64,000 nucleotides of DNA from Paenibacillaceae bacterium. Its GTDB lineage: Bacteria > Bacillota > Clostridia > Lachnospirales > Lachnospiraceae. The stretch spans positions 56,513 through 120,512 of the forward strand of contig SVDU01000017.1 in assembly GCA_015057705.1 (NCBI GenBank). Reading direction: 5' to 3'. Positions within the stretch are counted from its first letter, which is position 1. Each line of letters starts with the position of its first letter. The translations under genes were made by a program, and so were the position numbers. The notes under the pieces are model-generated. The model searched no databases and was not told the origin of the DNA. It saw nothing but the letters and a program-made list of their open reading frames with translations. Shown here one piece after another: positions 46,766 through 55,842 of the stretch.

Positions 46766-46813
46766 AGAGAATGATGATCCCTGTATTAGACAAAGATCAT
46801 CATTCTCTTTTTA
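46766..46813. terminator. Bidirectional terminator between S8 gene and mscL
   Basis: Perfect 14-bp stem AGAGAATGATGATC with GATCATCATTCTCT, followed by T5 on the plus strand and A/T on the other side. It serves both converging genes. Confidence 0.9.
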
Positions 46814-47296
46814 CGATGTCTGATTTTTAGAATTCAACTGACTGGTGCAGTGCGGACAGCGGGTTGCCTTGGGATCAACAGTCTGATAGCAGTAAGGACA
46901 TTTTTTATCTTCTGCCACAGCTGACCCCCCCGCCTGTTTCGTTCCTCTTAAAACATTAATAGCCTTAATAATAAGGAATATTACCACGGCCATAATGAGA
47001 AAATTTATAACAGAAGTAATAAAGGCGCCGTATGCAAAGACGGGACCCTGTGTCTGAGCATCCGAAAGGGTCTGAATGACAGTTCCTTCCGGAACTTTAT
47101 AAAGCAGCAAAAACTGATTGGAAAAATCCACACCACCTGTTATCACACCGATGAAAGGGGAGATCACATCTTTTACCAGGGAACTTACTATTCCCTGAAA
47201 GGCTCCGCCAATTATTACGCCGACTGCCAGATCCACTACATTTCCGCGCAGAACAAATTCCTTAAATTCAGCTGCAATTGACTTTTTCTTACTCAT
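46811..47296 (-). CDS. mscL: Large-conductance mechanosensitive channel with C-terminal zinc ribbon
   Basis: 161 aa. Residues 1-125 are a typical Msc[29 protein letters not shown] (TM1) and [18 protein letters not shown] (TM2). An added tail of about 30 aa has [18 protein letters not shown], a four-cysteine zinc ribbon. It releases solutes on osmotic downshift. GAGGAA precedes the ATG. Confidence 0.95.
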   Translation of the reverse strand: MSKKKSIAAEFKEFVLRGNVVDLAVGVIIGGAFQGIVSSLVKDVISPFIGVITGGVDFSNQFLLLYKVPEGTVIQTLSDAQTQGPVFAYGAFITSVINFLIMAVVIFLIIKAINVLRGTKQAGGSAVAEDKKCPYCYQTVDPKATRCPHCTSQLNSKNQTS

Positions 47297-47398
47297 AGAA
47301 ACATTCCTCTTTTCTTAAAATTCTTTCCGGTTATGACTAAGTTCCACTTCTATCTGACTTTTAGGATTGGTGAAATTTTGTCAGAATATACCTGTATA

Positions 47399-48292
47399 TC
47401 AGTTAATGATTACATTTTCCGCATTCTCTTTTACCCATTCCCTGGCAAAAGCTGAGAATATTCTGACTGTTGGACGCAGCGTCTTGCCGGAAGGAACGAT
47501 GAAATACAGGATACGGTAAACTTCCGGATCCAGAGCTTTACTTACATATCCCCCGCTGCCATAAGAATCCAGAACCAGCTTAGGTAAAATACTGATTCCG
47601 CAGCCTCCGCATACCATGGATATGGCTGCCTGATCGCTTAAAAAACCACTATGTTCCATTAAATTTCCTTTTGCCTGACGTAGCATTTTCCCCACAGAAT
47701 AGCTGGTTCCTTCACTTGGTATAATAAAGGTTTCCCCTTTTAAATGAGTGAGAGTAATGGTTTCACAGTCACAAAGTGGGTGATCCTTTGGCAAAATGAC
47801 ATAATAGGGATCTCTTACCAGCGGCGACTCATTCTCCTTTCTGTTTGATTCTGCGGAAATTGCACAGTCAATTACATCTTTCGAGAACCAGTCTTTCATG
47901 ATTTCGTAATTGATGGCATCGTTCAGAAATACATCCACCAGAGGATATTTTTTTCTGAATTCAATAATCATCTGAGGCATCCATCTGACTGCAACACTTG
48001 TGATAACGCCAATGCGGATCTTTCCATGCTGTATGTTCTCTTCTCCTGCCAGCTGCCTTATGATTTCTTCCTTTTCTGTCAATTCCTTCGCCACCGAATA
48101 AATTCTTTCCCCCTCTTCCGTTAATGAGACCCCATTTCTTCCTCTGTAAAGCAGCTTAATTCCCAGTTCTTCTTCCATGGAAGAAATCATGTGACTGGCC
48201 GCAGTCTGTGAATAACTAAGCTGTGCTGCCGCCTTGGAAAGATTCCCGGTTTCTGCTGCTTTTACAAACAGCATATATTTATTTACATCCAT
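47399..48292 (-). CDS. LysR-family transcriptional regulator
   Basis: 297 aa. HTH in residues 1-60 (MLFVKAAETGNLSKAAAQLSYSQTAASHMISSMEEELG), then the substrate-binding-like domain. Divergent from a ketopantoate reductase-like gene with about 135 bp between starts, the usual LysR-target arrangement, so that gene is the likely target. AGAGAGGA precedes the ATG. Confidence 0.92.
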   Translation of the reverse strand: MDVNKYMLFVKAAETGNLSKAAAQLSYSQTAASHMISSMEEELGIKLLYRGRNGVSLTEEGERIYSVAKELTEKEEIIRQLAGEENIQHGKIRIGVITSVAVRWMPQMIIEFRKKYPLVDVFLNDAINYEIMKDWFSKDVIDCAISAESNRKENESPLVRDPYYVILPKDHPLCDCETITLTHLKGETFIIPSEGTSYSVGKMLRQAKGNLMEHSGFLSDQAAISMVCGGCGISILPKLVLDSYGSGGYVSKALDPEVYRILYFIVPSGKTLRPTVRIFSAFAREWVKENAENVIIN

Positions 48293-48427
48293 TTGATTAT
48301 CCTCTCTTTGTTTACCTTCTCTTATTATACATGAATATATTTCATCATACTATTGAAATTTCAGCATTATATTAAGAAAATAATTCATGGTAAAATCAAG
48401 AAAAACATACCGATTACGGAGGACATA

Positions 48428-49357
48428 ATGAACATAGCAATACTTGGCGCAGGAGCCATGGGCAGTCTCTATGCCAGTTATCTGGCGCCCTATCATTCAG
48501 TTACACTGTTAGACAGCTACGCTCCCTTAGTAGAACACATTAATACAAAAGGACTGATAAAAGTCAGCCATGACCATACAGAAATCCCGTTTCAGGTAAA
48601 AGCAGTATTAAGTGGAACCAGTCTTGACTATCAGGATCTGGTTATTGTTTTTGTAAAAGGAATTCATACTTATGAAGCCATAAAAAACAACCAGTCTCTG
48701 TTAGGACCGGATACAATCGTCATGACGCTTCAAAACGGTGCAGGCAATAACCGGGACATCGCACAGTTTGTTAATAGAGAGCGGATTATTGTAGGCACCA
48801 GCAGCCACAACAGTGTTTCCCTGGAGCCTGGTAAGTTTTACCACTCCGGGTGCGGCCCTACAAACATCGGACCAGATCTTCCCTGTGAAGAATCCTTACG
48901 GGATGTAAAAAAAGCAGCACAGGCTCTGGAAGGAAGCGGTCTTACCGTTAATATCATGGAAAATATCCAGTACGTCCTATGGCAGAAGCTGGTTATAAAC
49001 TGTGGCATTAATGCCTTAAGCACACTGATGCAGTGCAGGATCGGTGAAATTTATACCAATCCTTATTTGTGGGATCTATGCAAAATAATTGTTTATGAAT
49101 GTGTATTAATTGCAGAAGCAGATGGCACTTATCTTGACAGAAAAGAAGCTCTTCTGGCAGTCTCAAAAGTATGTATCAATGATGCAAATGGTTATGCCAG
49201 CATGTATCAGGACAGACAGAATCAGCGAATGACGGAAATTGACAGAATAAATGGTGTTGTTGCCGATCTGGGAAGCCAGTATAAAATCGCTGCTCCCTGC
49301 AACACCATTCTGGTCACTCAGATTCATGGAATGGAGCAGATGTATTCCAAACAATAA
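48428..49357 (+). CDS. Ketopantoate reductase-like protein (ApbA/PanE family)
   Basis: 309 aa. N-terminal Rossmann motif AILGAGAMGSLYASYL binds NAD(P)H; middle LQNGAGN and the C-terminal helical domain with KLVINCGINALSTLMQCRIGEI match the PanE family. The family includes 2-dehydropantoate 2-reductase and related oxidoreductases, so the exact substrate is uncertain. The start at MNIAILGAG has GGAGGA upstream. Divergent from a LysR gene. Confidence 0.88.
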   Translation: MNIAILGAGAMGSLYASYLAPYHSVTLLDSYAPLVEHINTKGLIKVSHDHTEIPFQVKAVLSGTSLDYQDLVIVFVKGIHTYEAIKNNQSLLGPDTIVMTLQNGAGNNRDIAQFVNRERIIVGTSSHNSVSLEPGKFYHSGCGPTNIGPDLPCEESLRDVKKAAQALEGSGLTVNIMENIQYVLWQKLVINCGINALSTLMQCRIGEIYTNPYLWDLCKIIVYECVLIAEADGTYLDRKEALLAVSKVCINDANGYASMYQDRQNQRMTEIDRINGVVADLGSQYKIAAPCNTILVTQIHGMEQMYSKQ

Positions 49358-49377
49358 CTAATATGCTGAAATAACAA

Positions 49378-49426
49378 ATATGGATAAACGACTCCTATCA
49401 TACCATCAGGTTTCGTTTATCCATAT
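49378..49426. other. 14-bp inverted repeat between the reductase and phosphatidyltransferase genes
   Basis: Perfect arms ATATGGATAAACGA (49378-49391) and TCGTTTATCCATAT (49413-49426), 21-base loop. There is no T run on either side, so it is a weak or factor-dependent terminator at best, or another structured element. Confidence 0.5.
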
Positions 49427-49495
49427 GATTGACAACAAAAGCGTTCTGTGCCATAGTTAAGTTGAAAGTTATTTTCCCTGCTATGGAGAATTATT

Positions 49496-50032
49496 ATGAA
49501 AAATATTCCAAACTATATTACACTGGTCCGCCTGGTCCTGTCTGTCCTTTTATTTTTTATAACGAATAACTGGATTCTTTTTCTGGTGATCTATTTTGTC
49601 TGCGGAATAAGCGATGTCCTTGACGGCTTTTTTGCAAGGACATTTAAGTGGCAAACCAAAACAGGAGCCAGACTGGACAGCCTGGCTGATTTTATATTCT
49701 TTTTTGCCGCATTTTTCAGAATGCTGCTTTCTTACAGACTCACGATACCGGTACCGATTATTTTAGGAGCACTCCTGATCGCACTGATCCGTTTTTTTAA
49801 TTTGCATATCACAAGAAAAAAATTCGGTATGCCAGGCATCCTCCACACCATAGGAAATAAATTATCCGGAATCATCTTCTTTTTTGCATGCCCCGCGGCT
49901 GTTATTCTGGGGTACATACCTCTCTGGGTTATTTTTATCCCTTTAATTTCCTCATTGGAAGAAACCATGATTTTATTTAAAGCAGATATTTATAATCCTG
50001 ATATCAGGAGTTTCTATCATTTGTTAAAATAA
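49496..50032 (+). CDS. CDP-alcohol phosphatidyltransferase (PgsA-like)
   Basis: 178-aa polytopic protein with the family motif DGFFARTFKWQTKTGARLDSLAD (DG-x2-AR-x8-G-x3-D-x3-D). It transfers a phosphatidyl group from CDP-diacylglycerol to an alcohol. PgsA (glycerol-3-phosphate) is the closest type, but a paralogue with another acceptor is possible. ATGGAGA precedes the ATG. Confidence 0.85.
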   Translation: MKNIPNYITLVRLVLSVLLFFITNNWILFLVIYFVCGISDVLDGFFARTFKWQTKTGARLDSLADFIFFFAAFFRMLLSYRLTIPVPIILGALLIALIRFFNLHITRKKFGMPGILHTIGNKLSGIIFFFACPAAVILGYIPLWVIFIPLISSLEETMILFKADIYNPDIRSFYHLLK

Positions 50033-50052
50033 CAACCAATTAACCAACTCTC

Positions 50053-50622
50053 TCAGTCTGGCTTGATTTTTCCTTCATTATAATGTTTCCTGCACAGAGA
50101 TACATATTTATCGTTTGCTCCCATCAGGATCTGTTCTCCGTTTCTCACGACTTTTCCGCTTCTATCAATCCTTGCTGTCATTCCTGCTCGATTGCCGCAC
50201 CAGCAGACGGTCTTTAATTCCGTGATCTCATCAGCCAGTTCCATGAGACGTTTAGAGCCAGGAAAAAGATGTGAAGTGAAATCCGTTCGAAGTCCATAGC
50301 AAAAGACCGGAATTTCATACTGGTCTACGATATAAGCCAGCTTATCAATATCTGCTTCTGCAAGAAACTGTGCTTCATCTATAATAATAACATCGGATTT
50401 TTTCAGCTGCTCCGAATCATATTTCTCCAACTCAGACCATACAATACATTCGGCCTCCAGGCCAATCCTTGATCGGATCTTGTTTATCCCATCTCTGGTT
50501 TCAATATCCGGCTTTACCAGCAGCACCTGTTTTCCCTTTTCTATAAAATTATATCTGGTCATCAGTGCGTTTGCTGTCTTTGAACTGCCCATCGCCCCAT
50601 ATCTGAAATATAATTTAGCCAT
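50053..50622 (-). CDS. tdk: Thymidine kinase
   Basis: 189 aa, type II thymidine kinase for pyrimidine salvage. P-loop GAMGSSKTANAL, Walker B DEAQFL, zinc-binding tail with CWCGNRAGMTARID and CRKHY, and the lasso region. The start at MAKLYFRYG has AAAGGGG upstream; the longer frame is rejected because it lacks a site. Confidence 0.95.
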   Translation of the reverse strand: MAKLYFRYGAMGSSKTANALMTRYNFIEKGKQVLLVKPDIETRDGINKIRSRIGLEAECIVWSELEKYDSEQLKKSDVIIIDEAQFLAEADIDKLAYIVDQYEIPVFCYGLRTDFTSHLFPGSKRLMELADEITELKTVCWCGNRAGMTARIDRSGKVVRNGEQILMGANDKYVSLCRKHYNEGKIKPD

Positions 50623-50741
50623 CTCTATCCCCTTTATCTTAAATGAAGTAAAAGCGTTAATCCGCCAGTTGCATTTTATCATAGACCGGGTTGGAAGTCT
50701 ACATAGAATGAAATTGTTCTTAATCATGAGATTTTATATAC

Positions 50742-52142
50742 TCATTTTTTCTCCTGATAACAAATGATGGGAATACCGGATTCTATGTATTTATATATTG
50801 TTTTAGCAAGATAATAGGGAGCATTTACACAGCCATGAGTTCCATTCTTTTTATAAATCTCACCTCCAAAAGCACGCCTCCATTTCGCATCGTGAATTCC
50901 AATATTTCCGTAAAAGGGCATCCAGTACTGGACACCGGCTTCGTAGCCAGGCCCGGACAACACTGCCCCCTCCTGTTTATAATTAAGCATATAAGCTCCG
51001 GTTACTGTGGCATTGCCTCTGTTTGGATTTCCTGTAACCACCGGTCCCTGGGCAATGAGTCTGCCATCCTTGTAGAACCACAAATGCTGTCTGGTTATAT
51101 TTATCTCCACATATGTTTCTCCGATTTCATTGCCGGCTCTGGATACTGCTTTTTGAACATAAGCTGGTTCTCTTATAAGAGTCCGTCCCGAGTTGATATT
51201 TTCCGCCAGCGCCCATGTTTCAGCTTCCTGATCAATTTTCCAGCCATAGATTCCCCCCTCTATATCCACCATTGTCCCGAGAGAGGTTTTAAAACTTCTT
51301 TTCACGCCTACCGTATCATATTTCTTCCCCATAGCTTTCACATAGGCCCTGACTTTATCTTTATCCAGTATAATATCCAGATTCTCGTCTACTGCAATCC
51401 AGTACTGTATCACATTCCCATCAACCACTTCTCTTTTACTGCCAAAAAGATAAGTGACATGTGTAGAAGCGCATTTATTTAAATGTCTCAGGGTTTTATA
51501 GGCTTTGGGGGATTTTATGGTATATACTGGATTTATGTAACAGGAGTTTGCTTCCAGATCAAGTTTTGTTTTTCCTTTAAAAAGGCTGTCTGTTACAGCA
51601 GCTTTCAGTTTTTCTTTTTCAACTCGATTACCGTAAATTTCCTTTACCATTTGATAATGCCCGTCTGTATATTGATAAGACACATTTTCAGGTTCTATTT
51701 TTGCCTGTTTAAAGCAATTTAATTGATACAACGTTAAATTTAGCTTGTTCTCATTATAGTAAAATAAATTGTTAAAAAGAAATTCCTGTTTTTTAAATAA
51801 TGATCCAATCCATTGAAGTGCTTTCTGCTCATCAAGTGCTTCTTTTACATATGTTTTATTCTTGTATTCCAGTCCTGCTTCCTGTCCGGTAATCTCATCG
51901 GATTTACCTTCTCGTTCAATCAGAAGGAGCTTATAATTCTCCGTGTATCTTCTTATAATTTGATCCGCCTGTCTTTCGTTCTTTAAAGATACATCTGCTC
52001 CGTTTATGGTCGTAGAAAAAAAGAAATGACTGGTAAAGTAAAAAGAGATGAGTAAATACAATAACAATACTGCTGTCACTATGATTCCCAGCAGTTCTAT
52101 GGCCTCCCGCTTTTCACAAGCGCTCATTTTTTCATAATTCAT
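50742..52142 (-). CDS. L,D-transpeptidase (YkuD domain) with membrane anchor
   Basis: 466 aa. One N-terminal membrane segment (about 17-35), then two repeat-like peptidoglycan-binding segments (about 60-330), then the YkuD domain with ETYVEINITRQHLWFYKDG and the catalytic motif KNGTHGCVNAP, whose Cys is the nucleophile. It forms 3-3 crosslinks or otherwise modifies wall peptides. Stand-alone. Confidence 0.92.
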   Translation of the reverse strand: MNYEKMSACEKREAIELLGIIVTAVLLLYLLISFYFTSHFFFSTTINGADVSLKNERQADQIIRRYTENYKLLLIEREGKSDEITGQEAGLEYKNKTYVKEALDEQKALQWIGSLFKKQEFLFNNLFYYNENKLNLTLYQLNCFKQAKIEPENVSYQYTDGHYQMVKEIYGNRVEKEKLKAAVTDSLFKGKTKLDLEANSCYINPVYTIKSPKAYKTLRHLNKCASTHVTYLFGSKREVVDGNVIQYWIAVDENLDIILDKDKVRAYVKAMGKKYDTVGVKRSFKTSLGTMVDIEGGIYGWKIDQEAETWALAENINSGRTLIREPAYVQKAVSRAGNEIGETYVEINITRQHLWFYKDGRLIAQGPVVTGNPNRGNATVTGAYMLNYKQEGAVLSGPGYEAGVQYWMPFYGNIGIHDAKWRRAFGGEIYKKNGTHGCVNAPYYLAKTIYKYIESGIPIICYQEKK

Positions 52143-52302
52143 AACAGCTCAGCCTCACCTTTACAAAGCACTGGGATCATATCATTTTATGTTCCGGAAA
52201 TTGTAATTAATACCAGTCTGTTGTAAAAGAAGAATCCATCTTTTTTAAACTATCTTGCATACTCCTTTTACAATCGTACATACTTCATTTCGAGGTGACT
52301 AT

Positions 52303-52890
52303 ATGCATTTTATAAATTTGTTTCAGCTAGTTTTCCGCTGTTTATCAATTGCTTTGGCATTGTACTATTTAATTAAGAAAAAATACAAAATTATTGGCTC
52401 TCTTATATTGGTGTTTGTATTAACTTATCTGCCTGGCATGGCAAACCGGTTTCTGGGGATAGTCATAGATCCCTACAGCACCATGATTTACCTGATTGTT
52501 TTATTTATGGCATTATATCTAGGCAGTAACCTGGGTTATTACGATCGTTACTGGTGGTGGGACCGAACCATTCATTTTCTTTCCGGGGTTGGATTTACCG
52601 GGTTTGGGACAGAAATAATTAAGATAAATCCTGATTCAAAGAAGATAATATTTCTTCTGTTTGGGTTTACATTTTCCGTAACACTCCATGTAATATGGGA
52701 AGTCCTTGAATATATAAGTGATTGTCTGACAAATGGAAATGCCCAGCGTTGGCAGAAAATTCACGCCTCAGTAAATCATATGCCAGAAAATGCAATTCAA
52801 CCAGCCGGTCTTGTGGATACTATGAACGACACAATCTGCTGCATGATCGGAGCAGGACTCGCTACCATTATATGGTGGCTCATCTTATGA
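52303..52890 (+). CDS. Hypothetical polytopic membrane protein
   Basis: 195 aa with about five or six hydrophobic segments (LFQLVFRCLSIALALYYLI, IIGSLILVFVLTYLPGM, TMIYLIVLFMALYLGSNLGYY, WDRTIHFLSGVGFTGFG, IIFLLFGFTFSVTLHVIWEVLEYI, and a C-terminal one). The aromatic patch DRYWWWDRTIHFLSG and the E in IWEVLEYISD resemble DUF2238-like membrane proteins. The start at MHFINLFQL has GAGGTGA upstream; the longer frame lacks one. Confidence 0.75.
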   Translation: MHFINLFQLVFRCLSIALALYYLIKKKYKIIGSLILVFVLTYLPGMANRFLGIVIDPYSTMIYLIVLFMALYLGSNLGYYDRYWWWDRTIHFLSGVGFTGFGTEIIKINPDSKKIIFLLFGFTFSVTLHVIWEVLEYISDCLTNGNAQRWQKIHASVNHMPENAIQPAGLVDTMNDTICCMIGAGLATIIWWLIL

Positions 52891-52946
52891 TTTTATTCTG
52901 ACATCTGAAGCATACTAAAAAAGACATCAAGAAAAGGAGAAAAATA

Positions 52947-53090
52947 ATGAGCAGAGATAATTCTAAAAAAAGCACAAGTAATCACAAAAAAGATGATGGC
53001 ACCTTTCATTCCAAACATATCAATCACAGTCCTCAGGCGGAAAGCGCCAGAGCTGTATTTGGTTTAAAAGAAGATAATTCGAAAAGATAA
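52947..53090 (+). CDS. 47-aa hypothetical basic peptide (CPC_1213-like)
   Basis: Small highly charged protein, MSRDNSKKSTSNHKKDDG...SPQAESARAVFGLKEDNSKR. The SPQAESARAVFG end is similar to small clostridial proteins of the CPC_1213 type; the match is from memory. AAGGAGA lies 7 nt before the ATG. It heads a run of three tiny genes ending with csp and an HMA-like protein. Confidence 0.6.
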   Translation: MSRDNSKKSTSNHKKDDGTFHSKHINHSPQAESARAVFGLKEDNSKR

Positions 53091-53108
53091 GGATGGGAGG
53101 ATTTAACC

Positions 53109-53321
53109 ATGTCTAATTACACCGGTGTTGTTAAATGGTTTGATAACGAAAGAGGTTATGGCTTTATCTCAACCAATGACGGTCAGGATGTTTTCGTTCA
53201 TCATTCACAAGTAAAAGAAAAAACTCATAATAAAGATCTTCACGAAGGTGAGTCTGTTAACTTTGACATCAGACAGGATGAGAAAGGCTTAAGCGCCTTA
53301 AATGTCCAGAAAAATGATTAA
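53109..53321 (+). CDS. Cold-shock protein, CspA family (second copy)
   Basis: 70-aa cold-shock domain with RNP1 RGYGFIS and RNP2 DVFVHHS. GGGAGGA precedes the ATG. The gene is 18 bp downstream of the 47-aa gene and 18 bp upstream of the HMA-like gene, suggesting one transcript. It differs from the 34.3 kb copy in residues around RNP2 and the C-terminus. Confidence 0.95.
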   Translation: MSNYTGVVKWFDNERGYGFISTNDGQDVFVHHSQVKEKTHNKDLHEGESVNFDIRQDEKGLSALNVQKND

Positions 53322-53339
53322 AATCACAAGGAGTATACC

Positions 53340-53558
53340 ATGAATAGAATTCATTATGAAACATCAGGAATACAAAATTCCGAAATCAAAACCCAGCTTA
53401 AAAATGCGTTAGATAAAATTAACGGAGTATCTATGGTAAACATAGATGTAGCGCGAGGCTCCATTGAGGTTGGATACAATCAATCAGCAGATGAAAATTT
53501 AATAAAGTCCTGCATTGAAACGGTTGGGTGCGAAATAACAGGACAATCTTGGGAATAA
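53340..53558 (+). CDS. HMA-like small protein lacking the CxxC metal motif
   Basis: 72 aa with the heavy-metal-associated ferredoxin fold pattern: KTQLKNALDKINGVSMVNIDVARGSIEVGY, then IKSCIETVGCEI. The usual N-terminal CxxC is absent; the first loop reads ETSGIQNSEI. So it may not bind metal the normal way. AAGGAG precedes the ATG. Third gene of the small cassette. Confidence 0.72.
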   Translation: MNRIHYETSGIQNSEIKTQLKNALDKINGVSMVNIDVARGSIEVGYNQSADENLIKSCIETVGCEITGQSWE

Positions 53559-53575
53559 TAATATCGAAGCAGTTT

Positions 53576-53609
53576 AAACTACTAACTTTTTTTGGTTAGT
53601 AGTTTTTTA
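53576..53609 (+). terminator. Terminator of the small-gene cassette
   Basis: AAACTACTAAC paired with GTTAGTAGTTT, T-rich loop, then T6. It follows the HMA-like gene by about 20 bp. Confidence 0.85.
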
Positions 53610-53638
53610 TGACTATATAGAAAATGTCCGCACCAGTT

Positions 53639-54208
53639 TTACGCCTGGATACGCCATATATATCTGACAAATTCTCTTTGGTTAATTTCATAAAATCTTT
53701 TGTCTAAAAGTACGTTCTTATCCAATAATTCAAATTCCTCTTCCAGCATAATATCACTCTTTTTTACATTTGGGTTATCAAATGGTATTGTTCGAAAACC
53801 ATTTACCCACAGCAATCCATTTTTATTCTGTATATCTTCAAAATCTTTTAACAGCCGGGGCGTTGGTTTATAATGATTGATTATAATCGCATCAAACTTT
53901 TCTTCTAATGTATTTAAGCTGTCTTGTGACAGATCTACTATCCTGGTTCTGATGTTCAGATTTTCTCTATTAGCAAAGTATGTCAATCTGTTTATCGCTT
54001 CTTCACAAAAATCAACGGCAAGTACCTCATAACCCAAACGAGCCAGATAGATGGAATTTCTTCCATCTCCACAGGCAATATCAAGAATTTTTCCTTTAAA
54101 AGGAAAATAAGGCATATCTTCTTCCAGGCATTTTTCATGATCCATAATTTCCAGCTTTCTGCTTTTAAAACGGTCTCTCCACCAGGCTGAATCTCCCATA
54201 TAATTCAT
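53639..54208 (-). CDS. Class I SAM-dependent methyltransferase (TehB-like)
   Basis: 189 aa. Motif I KILDIACGDGRNSIYLA and motif II VLAVDFCEEAINRL; later IVDLSQDSLNTLEEKFDAIIINHY. Close to small TehB/TPMT-type methyltransferases; substrate unknown. The start at MNYMGDSAW is preferred to the Met at 54220 because GGAG lies 6 nt upstream of the former. 26 bp downstream of the SDR gene, so probably co-transcribed. Confidence 0.88.
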   Translation of the reverse strand: MNYMGDSAWWRDRFKSRKLEIMDHEKCLEEDMPYFPFKGKILDIACGDGRNSIYLARLGYEVLAVDFCEEAINRLTYFANRENLNIRTRIVDLSQDSLNTLEEKFDAIIINHYKPTPRLLKDFEDIQNKNGLLWVNGFRTIPFDNPNVKKSDIMLEEEFELLDKNVLLDKRFYEINQREFVRYIWRIQA

Positions 54209-54234
54209 AAAACTCTCCATTCGGCTTTTTTTAT

Positions 54235-54945
54235 TTATTTTGAATACATGCTGGTAGAGGATACTCCCCCATCAACCGGGAAAGCCCCTCCGGTTATATA
54301 ACCCGCCTCATCGCTTACAAGAAAAGCCACCATATTTGCCACATCTTCCGGCTTTCCAATCCTTTTTAACGGAATGCGGTCAGAACAACGGTCGGCTGCT
54401 TCCTGATCAGGAAAACTATTCTGTAAAAGAGGGGTATTAATCGGTCCTGGCAAGACGCAATTAACCCGGATTCCAAGCTCGGCATATTGCTGTGCAAGGC
54501 ACTTTGTCAGCATAATAAGTCCTGCTTTCGTTGTACAATAGAGTGGCGAGGTTAATTCCGGCACAAGCCCCAGGCAGGAGGCGATAATCACAATGGAACC
54601 TTTTGAAGCCTTAATTTTTTCTATTGCATTACGCGTCATAAGATAAGTCCCTTTAATATTAATATCCACCATTGTATCTATCTCTTCATTTGTAGTGTCT
54701 TCCAGATACTTTTCAAAGTAGATGCCTGCATTATTTACAACAATATCTAAATGCGGGATATGGGACAGCGCTGCTTTAATCTCCTCATCATTACTTATAT
54801 CAACATGATAAAATTCAAAATTCTCCGGCGGGATCTGTTTGTCAAAAACTATAACTTGCACTCCCATATTTTGAAGCTTTTTTGAAATAGCCAGTCCCAT
54901 TCCCGAGCTTCCGCCTGTTACAACCGCAACTTTTTTATTTTTCAT
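54235..54945 (-). CDS. Short-chain dehydrogenase/reductase
   Basis: 236-aa SDR. Glycine-rich TGGSSGMGLAI, NNAG motif, catalytic Ser in VIIASCLG, YxxxK as YCTTKAG, and the C-terminal GGAFPVDGG. FabG/3-oxoacyl reductase-like; the substrate cannot be read from sequence. AAAAAGGAGA precedes the ATG. Confidence 0.93.
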   Translation of the reverse strand: MKNKKVAVVTGGSSGMGLAISKKLQNMGVQVIVFDKQIPPENFEFYHVDISNDEEIKAALSHIPHLDIVVNNAGIYFEKYLEDTTNEEIDTMVDINIKGTYLMTRNAIEKIKASKGSIVIIASCLGLVPELTSPLYCTTKAGLIMLTKCLAQQYAELGIRVNCVLPGPINTPLLQNSFPDQEAADRCSDRIPLKRIGKPEDVANMVAFLVSDEAGYITGGAFPVDGGVSSTSMYSK

Positions 54946-55107
54946 AATTATCTCCTTTTTTTCCGAATAAACATCAAAGCCAATGCCTCATATGTTCAAT
55001 ACATTGGATTATACAAACTAATAATATTTAATATATTAGAAAAACTACTTAATAATATAAAAGTTTTATGATATAATAAGTCATTAATAAATAGAAAGGA
55101 GCTTGCT

Positions 55108-55275
55108 ATGAAAGATTTTTTTAATGAGGAATGGACTATTCTTGACAAAAAGCTCGTCGTATCAACAGCATTATTATTAGGTATCATTATTGGTTTTATA
55201 TTTGCTCCAATAAAAAGAGGAGTTTATTGCGGAAACCATAACGGAAATACTCAGCTTACTAAAACACAAGATTAA
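55108..55275 (+). CDS. 55-aa small membrane protein
   Basis: Not a named family. A charged N-terminus MKDFFNEEWTILDKKLV, one hydrophobic helix (STALLLGIIIGFIFAP), then KRGVYCGNHNGNTQ. AAAGGAGCTTGCT lies before the ATG. Stand-alone with its own terminator; resembles small membrane proteins common in Lachnospiraceae. Confidence 0.65.
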   Translation: MKDFFNEEWTILDKKLVVSTALLLGIIIGFIFAPIKRGVYCGNHNGNTQLTKTQD

Positions 55276-55290
55276 ATATAACAGAGTACT

Positions 55291-55326
55291 AACCGCTTCT
55301 TGCATAACGAAGCGGTTATTTTTTAT
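55291..55326 (+). terminator. Terminator after the 55-aa membrane protein gene
   Basis: AACCGCTTC paired with GAAGCGGTT, loop TTGCATAAC, then ATTTTTT. Confidence 0.88.
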
Positions 55327-55506
55327 TTACTGATATTATCTTATATATTCTGAATTAAATTAATAGTCGATTACTCTACAATCTGCGAATAGGAAAATAT
55401 ATATAATTTCTACCTGTTTCGGGACAACTAAAATCATTCACTGCGCCTGCAGTCTGATTTTGGCTATATAAATAAATAATTAATTACTACAATTTTTATA
55501 TGCAAT

Positions 55507-55842
55507 TCAATCCATTTGACATAAGCAATTCTTACCAACAAATTCCGTTGTTGTTGTCATTCTTGCCGGTGCCCCATTCTTAAAGTATTCTAGAAAAACA
55601 ACAGCTGCCACCCTAAAATCTGAAATATCTCTGAGGTATAGATTTATCTGAACCATGTCATCAAGAGTTGCATTAACAGAAGCAAGCGTTTTCTTCATAC
55701 CTTCAAACGTATGTCTCATCTGGTAAATAATATCCTCTTTGTCTTGTCCACCTCCATGGTGGGTCAGGAAAATGTAATCTCCTGCAACGACACATCACGA
55801 ACAAGTTTCATCCCCGCATTGGGTTGGCATTCTTCTAATCAT
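55507..55842 (-). pseudogene. RidA-family gene broken by in-frame TGA codons
   Basis: Reading from ATG 55842 (site AAGGAGA upstream) gives 15 codons (MIRRMPTQCGDETCS), a TGA at 55797-55795, and then CVVAGDYIFLTHHGGGQDK in the same frame, followed by ASVNATLDDMVQINLYLRD and the RidA-like end CLCQMD. The terminal stop is also a TGA, where the family usually continues (Gly-x-Ala-Tyr-like residues follow in frame: IAYK). RidA proteins hydrolyse reactive enamines/imines. Two nonsense changes and no other frameshift point to a recent pseudogene. Confidence 0.75.

Noticed and set aside
55507..55719. 70-aa frame as an independent RidA-like gene
   Set aside because: It starts mid-domain; in-frame sequence upstream of its ATG continues the RidA fold back to a TGA and a proper start at 55842, so it is a fragment of a broken gene.
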